Source of the DNA: Nitrospinae bacterium bin107
Lineage (GTDB): Bacteria; UBA8248
Length of the DNA: 64,000 nucleotides
Assembly (NCBI GenBank): GCA_002238965.1
Contig: MPNJ01000015.1
Location: 1-64,000 of the forward strand
Direction of reading: 5' to 3'
A model generated the notes under the pieces. That model made no database searches. It was not told where the DNA came from and worked only from the letters and a program-made list of their open reading frames with translations. Of this stretch, positions 60,015-64,000 are shown one piece after another. Made by a program: the position numbers and the translations under genes. The stretch's first letter is position 1. Each line of letters begins with the position of its first letter.

Positions 60015-61202
60015 ATGACCGCAGGCCAAAAGCTGGCGCTTCGCGCCTCAGAAATCCGATCCCGCCTCGCCGAACTCGCCGACCTGGACGAACAGACGGA
60101 CGAAACCAGATCGGAAATTTCCACGCTTCGCAACGAATATAAAGACGTGGAGACCAGGGCGCAGGCGGCCATGATCGCCGAAGATGAACCCGTGGTAACC
60201 CGCCACCGCAACGATGCCGAAGGGCGCGAAATGCGGGGCCTCATCGAGCGGTGCAACGTGGGGGAAATCTTCGCCGCCACACTCGAAAACCGCAGCATGA
60301 CCGAAGGGCCCGAGCACGAGCTACAAAAGCATCACGGCCTTAACTCAAACCAAATTCCGCTTGCCTTGCTGGAAACGCGGGCCGTCACCCCGGCGCCTTC
60401 CGACGTGGCCCAGACGCAGAGCGAGATCGTCCCGTACGTTTTCCCGCAGGCTTGCGCCGCTTTCCTCTCGATTGATCAACCGACCGTCGGCGTCGGTGAG
60501 GCGGTTTTCCCCGTGCTCACTTCGGAGCTTTCCGTCGAAGCCTTGGCGGAGAACGGCGGCGGGACGGAAACGACCGGCGCATTTTCCGCCGACGTACTTT
60601 CCCCCTCGCGCTTGCAGGCCAGCTTCTTCTACAGCCGAGAGGATCGGGCGCGCTTCCGGGGGATGGACGAATCGCTCCGCCAGAACTTGAGCGATGGTCT
60701 GGCGGACGGGCTGGACAAGGCGATTCTGGCGGGAACCAACGGGCTTCTCACCGGGACGAATCTACCCAACAACAACGTCAACGCCGTCACCGACTACGCC
60801 GCCTATATCAAGGAATTTGGATATGGCCGGGTGGAGGGACGATACGCCAGCATGACGGGCGACCTCCGGGCCGTCATGGGCGCGGCGACTTACGCCCACG
60901 CGGGCGCGACGTACCGGAACAACTCCGTCGACCGCAACGCCGTGGATCGCCTCATGGAAATCACCGGGGGCGTCAAGGTCTCGGCTCACGTGCCGGCCGT
61001 CGCCGGGAACAAGCAGAACGCGATCGTGCGGCTCGGTGCGCGTAGGGATATGGTCGCGCCGGTTTGGGAAGGTGTCACCATCATACCGGACGAAGTGACC
61101 AAGGCATCTACCGGCCAGATCGTGATAACGGCGGTCATGCTTTACGCGGTCAAGATTCTCCGCACGGCGGGCTTCCACAAGCAGCAGACCCAACACGCCT
61201 AG
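60015..61202 (+). CDS. HK97-type major capsid protein
   Basis: 395 residues, ATG after aaggagatcg. The first ~80 residues are a coiled coil (ELADLDEQTDETRSEISTLR) that would act as the scaffold and be removed by the protease. The body has the HK97 fold pieces VFPVLTSELSVEALAENGGG, RLQASFFYSREDRARF and WEGVTIIPDEVTKASTGQIV. It forms the icosahedral shell. It precedes the protease gene, the reverse of the usual order. Confidence 0.87.
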   Translation: MTAGQKLALRASEIRSRLAELADLDEQTDETRSEISTLRNEYKDVETRAQAAMIAEDEPVVTRHRNDAEGREMRGLIERCNVGEIFAATLENRSMTEGPEHELQKHHGLNSNQIPLALLETRAVTPAPSDVAQTQSEIVPYVFPQACAAFLSIDQPTVGVGEAVFPVLTSELSVEALAENGGGTETTGAFSADVLSPSRLQASFFYSREDRARFRGMDESLRQNLSDGLADGLDKAILAGTNGLLTGTNLPNNNVNAVTDYAAYIKEFGYGRVEGRYASMTGDLRAVMGAATYAHAGATYRNNSVDRNAVDRLMEITGGVKVSAHVPAVAGNKQNAIVRLGARRDMVAPVWEGVTIIPDEVTKASTGQIVITAVMLYAVKILRTAGFHKQQTQHA

Positions 61203-61215
61203 AAGGGGCCGGGCC

Positions 61216-61881
61216 ATGACAGATTTTCCGGTCTACCTGGGCGGTCTTGAAATTCGCCAACGGGGCGGCGCTCGTGTTCTATCCGGGCGCTTCCCTTACG
61301 GCAAACTCGCCACCACGAGCAACACGGGCAGACGCCGAAAAGAGCGCATCCGCTCCGGGGCCTTCCGGTATCAGGTGAAAGAATTTGATCGCGTTCAAGA
61401 AGAACTGCAGGGCCTTATGGCCGAAGGTGCGGATCAAGTGCGCATCGAGGCGGCGCAGGAAACGCTTGAGCGTCGCAATATCCACATTCTACACGGACAC
61501 GATTTCAACAAACCGCTCGGGGATCGCCTTCGGGGAACTGCCCGAGTCATCGAGGATGATGCCGCCGTTGCCTTCGAGGTCGATCTACCGGATGAAAATC
61601 TCATGCCCACCTACATGGCCGACGCGGTGAAGGAAATCGAGATCAACCGGGCCGGGGGAATAAGTCCCGGTTTCAACGTGGGGCCACGCGGTGGCGAGCG
61701 CCTTGTCCGGGAGCCTTCGGCCCTTGGTGATGCCGACGTGCGCGAAGTAACCGACGCGGTGCTTTTCGAGCTTTCGATTGTCTCCCGGCCGGTCTATGCG
61801 CAAACCGATCTAAGCCTTCGGGGCGACGCCGTACACGGCGAGGATAAGCATATTCACGGGGGGGCCATAGGTTGGCTATAA
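61216..61881 (+). CDS. HK97-type prohead protease
   Basis: 221 residues. The S78-type serine protease core is clear: NIHILHGHDFNKPLGDRLRG (His93 area), GGISPGFNVGPRGG with Ser150, and LFELSIVSRPVYAQTDL. It cuts the scaffold part of the capsid protein and itself during head maturation. Fourteen bases separate it from the capsid gene. Confidence 0.88.
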   Translation: MTDFPVYLGGLEIRQRGGARVLSGRFPYGKLATTSNTGRRRKERIRSGAFRYQVKEFDRVQEELQGLMAEGADQVRIEAAQETLERRNIHILHGHDFNKPLGDRLRGTARVIEDDAAVAFEVDLPDENLMPTYMADAVKEIEINRAGGISPGFNVGPRGGERLVREPSALGDADVREVTDAVLFELSIVSRPVYAQTDLSLRGDAVHGEDKHIHGGAIGWL

Positions 61882-62519
61882 CGCTCACCATTGACGAACT
61901 ACTGCCCGCCCTACGGATGGGCGGGAGCACCGAGGAAAGGGCCGAAGTAACCCGGCTTCTCGCCTATGCGACGGCGGCGATCGAGCAGCACCTGGGCGAC
62001 GCATACGCCACGACGCCCGAAGTGGTGCTCAACGAAGCGGCGATTCGCCTTTGCGGATATCTCTTTGATAAACCCTATGCGAACGGAGGCGTCGCATTCG
62101 CCAACGCGCTCCAAAATAGCGGCGCGGCGGCCATCCTGCTGCCCTACCGCGTGCACCGGGCCGGTAGCGTTTCGGATGCCGAAGCAACGGAAAACACGCC
62201 AAGCGTCGGCGGCCTTCGCGAGATCGGTATGGAAGTGGTCACAATCACCGAAACCGCCACGTGGACGGCGACCACGCTGCCCGTCCCGACTTCGGAAATC
62301 GCCGGCATATTGACGCGCGACCCGGACGGAAACGAAACCCCGATCAACCTGTTCCGAACCGAAACGCTCGGCGGATCCGCGGTCATCGGCGACCCGAGCG
62401 GACAAGGTACGGGCGAGTATTCCATTGCTACGGATTCGGGCGGCGTCGTGGTCTTTTCTTCTTTGGCGCTCGGCGACCACGTTGTACGTCTTTACGAGGT
62501 ACAAAATGCCTTTGGATAG
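61872..62519 (+). CDS. Head-tail connector (gp6-like) protein
   Basis: 215 residues from a TTG start inside the end of the protease gene. The N-terminal ~85 residues match gp6-type connectors: LLAYATAAIEQHLGDAYATT and NEAAIRLCGYLFDKPYA. The C-terminal ~120 residues are beta-rich with PVPTSEIAGILTRDPDGNET, an unusual extension. It should join the portal ring to the tail. It overlaps the next gene by 14 bases. Confidence 0.78.
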   Translation: MAITLTIDELLPALRMGGSTEERAEVTRLLAYATAAIEQHLGDAYATTPEVVLNEAAIRLCGYLFDKPYANGGVAFANALQNSGAAAILLPYRVHRAGSVSDAEATENTPSVGGLREIGMEVVTITETATWTATTLPVPTSEIAGILTRDPDGNETPINLFRTETLGGSAVIGDPSGQGTGEYSIATDSGGVVVFSSLALGDHVVRLYEVQNAFG

Positions 62520-63189
62520 ACGGATCACCCTCACCATTACCGACGCCCAAGACGACGTGCTTGAGCTTTACTTGTGGGCCGAAGAACAGAGCGCGGGATC
62601 ATCGGATATCGAATCGGGCGGCGTGGTCCGGACTTCGGCGGTGCAGAATTTTCTTGTCCGCCATGATGAACGAATTGCAAGGGCGGCGGTCTCGCAACTG
62701 GCAATCCGGGACCGCTTCGGCCACGCTTGGCAAGTCGATTCGGTTTCCTTGTCGAATGCGCGGGATCGGTTTATTTCCATACAGGCGATCCGCGAAGTAA
62801 CGGACATCGTTGACGTTGACCCCGGCGACCAGGCGCCGCCCGCCTTGACGTTCACCCAAGGGGCGGCGCTCTTTGATTCCGGCTCCCGGGAATGGCGGTG
62901 GTTTGTTTCTCAGGAAGTAGCGCCCGACGCCTACCAGGGCGAACTCTACGACGTGGAGAGCACCCCCGATATTGAGGGCGGCATATTCGCTTCGTGGAAT
63001 CCCGACGCTGATATAGACTTGCAAATCTTCATCAACCGGGCCGACGTGCAGGACTACTCTTTCGGCGAGCAAGTCATAAGACTACCGGCCACGGAACTGA
63101 CAACCGGCCACCTGTTCGTTTTCTTCTACGATGACAACTTGAGAAGCAACCCGGACGCCGCCACGTTCGCGCCCAGGGGGGACGCCTGA
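62506..63189 (+). CDS. Phage structural protein, unknown
   Basis: 227 residues from the ATG at 62506, inside the connector gene. It is acidic and beta-rich, with FLVRHDERIARAAVSQLAIR, a repeated SWNPDADIDLQIFINRADVQ-type segment and no signal peptide. Its place among head and tail genes suggests a structural or head-closure role. Not recognised as a named family. Confidence 0.6.
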   Translation: MPLDRRITLTITDAQDDVLELYLWAEEQSAGSSDIESGGVVRTSAVQNFLVRHDERIARAAVSQLAIRDRFGHAWQVDSVSLSNARDRFISIQAIREVTDIVDVDPGDQAPPALTFTQGAALFDSGSREWRWFVSQEVAPDAYQGELYDVESTPDIEGGIFASWNPDADIDLQIFINRADVQDYSFGEQVIRLPATELTTGHLFVFFYDDNLRSNPDAATFAPRGDA

Positions 63190-63191
63190 CC

Positions 63192-63590
63192 ATGCCCATG
63201 ACGGCAAGAGCGAGCGGCGGCGGTTTGCGGATCAATTTCAACACGAAGGGCGGACGCAAGCTCCAAAAGTTTTTGAGACTTGCCGAGGATACGGCGCGTC
63301 AAAAAGAAATCTCCGCTCGGGCCACGGCCAGGGTGCTACGGCGGCGCCTCATCCCCCAGCTAAAGTCTCGTGTCCCGAACCGGACGGGCAAGCTGGCCAA
63401 CTCGCTCCGCCTACAGGAAACACGGGATAACGTCCAGCTTCGGGGCGTGTTCTACGCAAGGATGGTCCGGTTCCCAAAGGGCGAATTAAACCAAAGCGTG
63501 GCGTCTGTTGCATTCGAGATCATTGATAAATCGCGGCGGGAAATAAAGGCAGAAATCCGGCGCGAAATCAGACGGGAGCTTTCAATATGA
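63192..63590 (+). CDS. HK97 gp10-like head-tail joining protein
   Basis: 132 residues. RRRLIPQLKSRVPNRTGKLA followed by NSLRL is the signature of the HK97 gp10 / minor structural family, which closes the head-tail joint. Basic throughout, with a charged C-terminal helix. It overlaps the portal start by four bases (ATGA-type). Confidence 0.82.
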   Translation: MPMTARASGGGLRINFNTKGGRKLQKFLRLAEDTARQKEISARATARVLRRRLIPQLKSRVPNRTGKLANSLRLQETRDNVQLRGVFYARMVRFPKGELNQSVASVAFEIIDKSRREIKAEIRREIRRELSI

Positions 63591-64000
63591 TCAACGGCTT
63601 GATGCGCCGCCTTGGCTATGAGAAGCGAATGGCGGATTCGTCTTATACCGACGCCCTGGTCGCCGCCATCACGGCGAACGCCCGAGGCGAGCAAACCGCC
63701 TTCCCGACGGCAACGGCCGCCCTTGAAGCGTGCGCCGGACTGGTAGGTAGATCATTCAGCGCGGCGGAGATCAAAAACGCGCCCGACCACGTGGGCGAAG
63801 CCTTGACCCCGGACGTGCTGAACATGATCGGGCGGAGTCTCATCCGCAAGGGTGAAATTATTTTCGGCATCGAGATCATGGGCGGCCAAGTGAAACTATG
63901 GCCGGCCGCTTTCCATGACGTGGACGGCGAACACGATCCCGCCTCGTGGCGCTACAGGTTGAACCTTGCCGGGCCGGATTTTCAGCACACTTGGAACATG
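63587..64000 (+). CDS. Phage portal protein, HK97 type (3' end outside the window)
   Basis: Open frame from the ATG at 63587 to the window edge with no stop, 138 codons. MADSSYTDALVAAITANARG and TAALEACAGLVGRSFSAAEI are the N-terminal pattern of HK97-type portal proteins, followed by ALTPDVLNMIGRSLIRKGEI and VKLWPAAFHDVDGEHDP. The portal is the dodecameric DNA channel of the head. It lies after the capsid, protease and connector genes, whereas in HK97 it comes before them. Confidence 0.85.
   Translation, partial: MINGLMRRLGYEKRMADSSYTDALVAAITANARGEQTAFPTATAALEACAGLVGRSFSAAEIKNAPDHVGEALTPDVLNMIGRSLIRKGEIIFGIEIMGGQVKLWPAAFHDVDGEHDPASWRYRLNLAGPDFQHTWNM

Overview
The window is a GC-rich bacterial chromosome segment from a diderm (Gram-negative type) organism. 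It encodes an OmpA-domain protein, an autotransporter esterase, a lipoprotein and several exported binding proteins. Gene content (TAXI-type TRAP transporter, orphan nitrate/taurine-type binding proteins, metallo-beta-lactamase-fold hydrolases, Gfo/Idh/MocA oxidoreductases, GcvT-like and dimethylglycine-dehydrogenase-like proteins, carboxymuconolactone-decarboxylase-like protein) and the very high load of short palindromic repeats fit an uncultured, metabolically versatile lineage near Proteobacteria/Tectomicrobia. No marker gene here fixes the taxon, so that is inference only.

Layout. 1-0.6 kb: an AT-rich unrecognised ORF cut by the left edge. 1.4-11 kb: hydrolases and a catabolic block (FrsA-like hydrolase, PPC/DUF296 protein, three MBL-fold hydrolases, orphan binding protein, enolase-superfamily enzyme, beta-hydroxyacid dehydrogenase, sulfatase). 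11-15.7 kb: small toxin-antitoxin genes around an operon of an amidohydrolase and an AhpD/CMD-family protein whose second redox cysteine is an in-frame TGA followed by a SECIS-like hairpin, the best candidate for something new here. 15.8-18.9 kb: two Gfo/Idh/MocA paralogues and a cupin. 19-24.4 kb: TAXI-TRAP binding protein and fused permease, then a hydrolase paralogue that has lost its nucleophile serine, and a binding protein without a signal peptide. 24.9-31.2 kb: gamma-glutamyltransferase, an AT-richer island (methyltransferase plus membrane-anchored protein), a DCC-family protein and MmgE/PrpD. 31.5-36 kb: FAD/GcvT fusion oxidoreductase and a GcvT-like protein.

36-39.3 kb is an accessory patch. 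The 3' end of the GcvT-like gene is repeated twice downstream, and the copies bracket a PIN-domain toxin-antitoxin pair and a Fic protein; a decayed caspase-MORN gene and a HigA fragment follow. 40-42.2 kb: OmpA-domain protein and a papain-like peptidase. 43.4-55.4 kb is mostly ordinary single genes (glycosyltransferase, PhhB, autotransporter, chorismate mutase, RmuC, PEGA lipoprotein, S24-type peptidase, crotonase, TauE/SafE exporter, DUF362).

55.5-64 kb: a tRNA-Ala(GGC) immediately followed by a P4-type integrase marks the left end of a prophage that runs off the window. It holds an AlpA-like regulator, an HNH nuclease and a large terminase on the minus strand, then capsid, prohead protease, connector, gp10-like protein and the start of a portal gene on the plus strand. 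This is a rearranged HK97-type head module.

Across the window at least five 250-310 bp intergenic blocks carry the same inverted ends (GGGGCTGTTGAAAAAG type) and look like non-autonomous MITE-like elements. Other palindromic repeat families occupy most remaining intergenic space.
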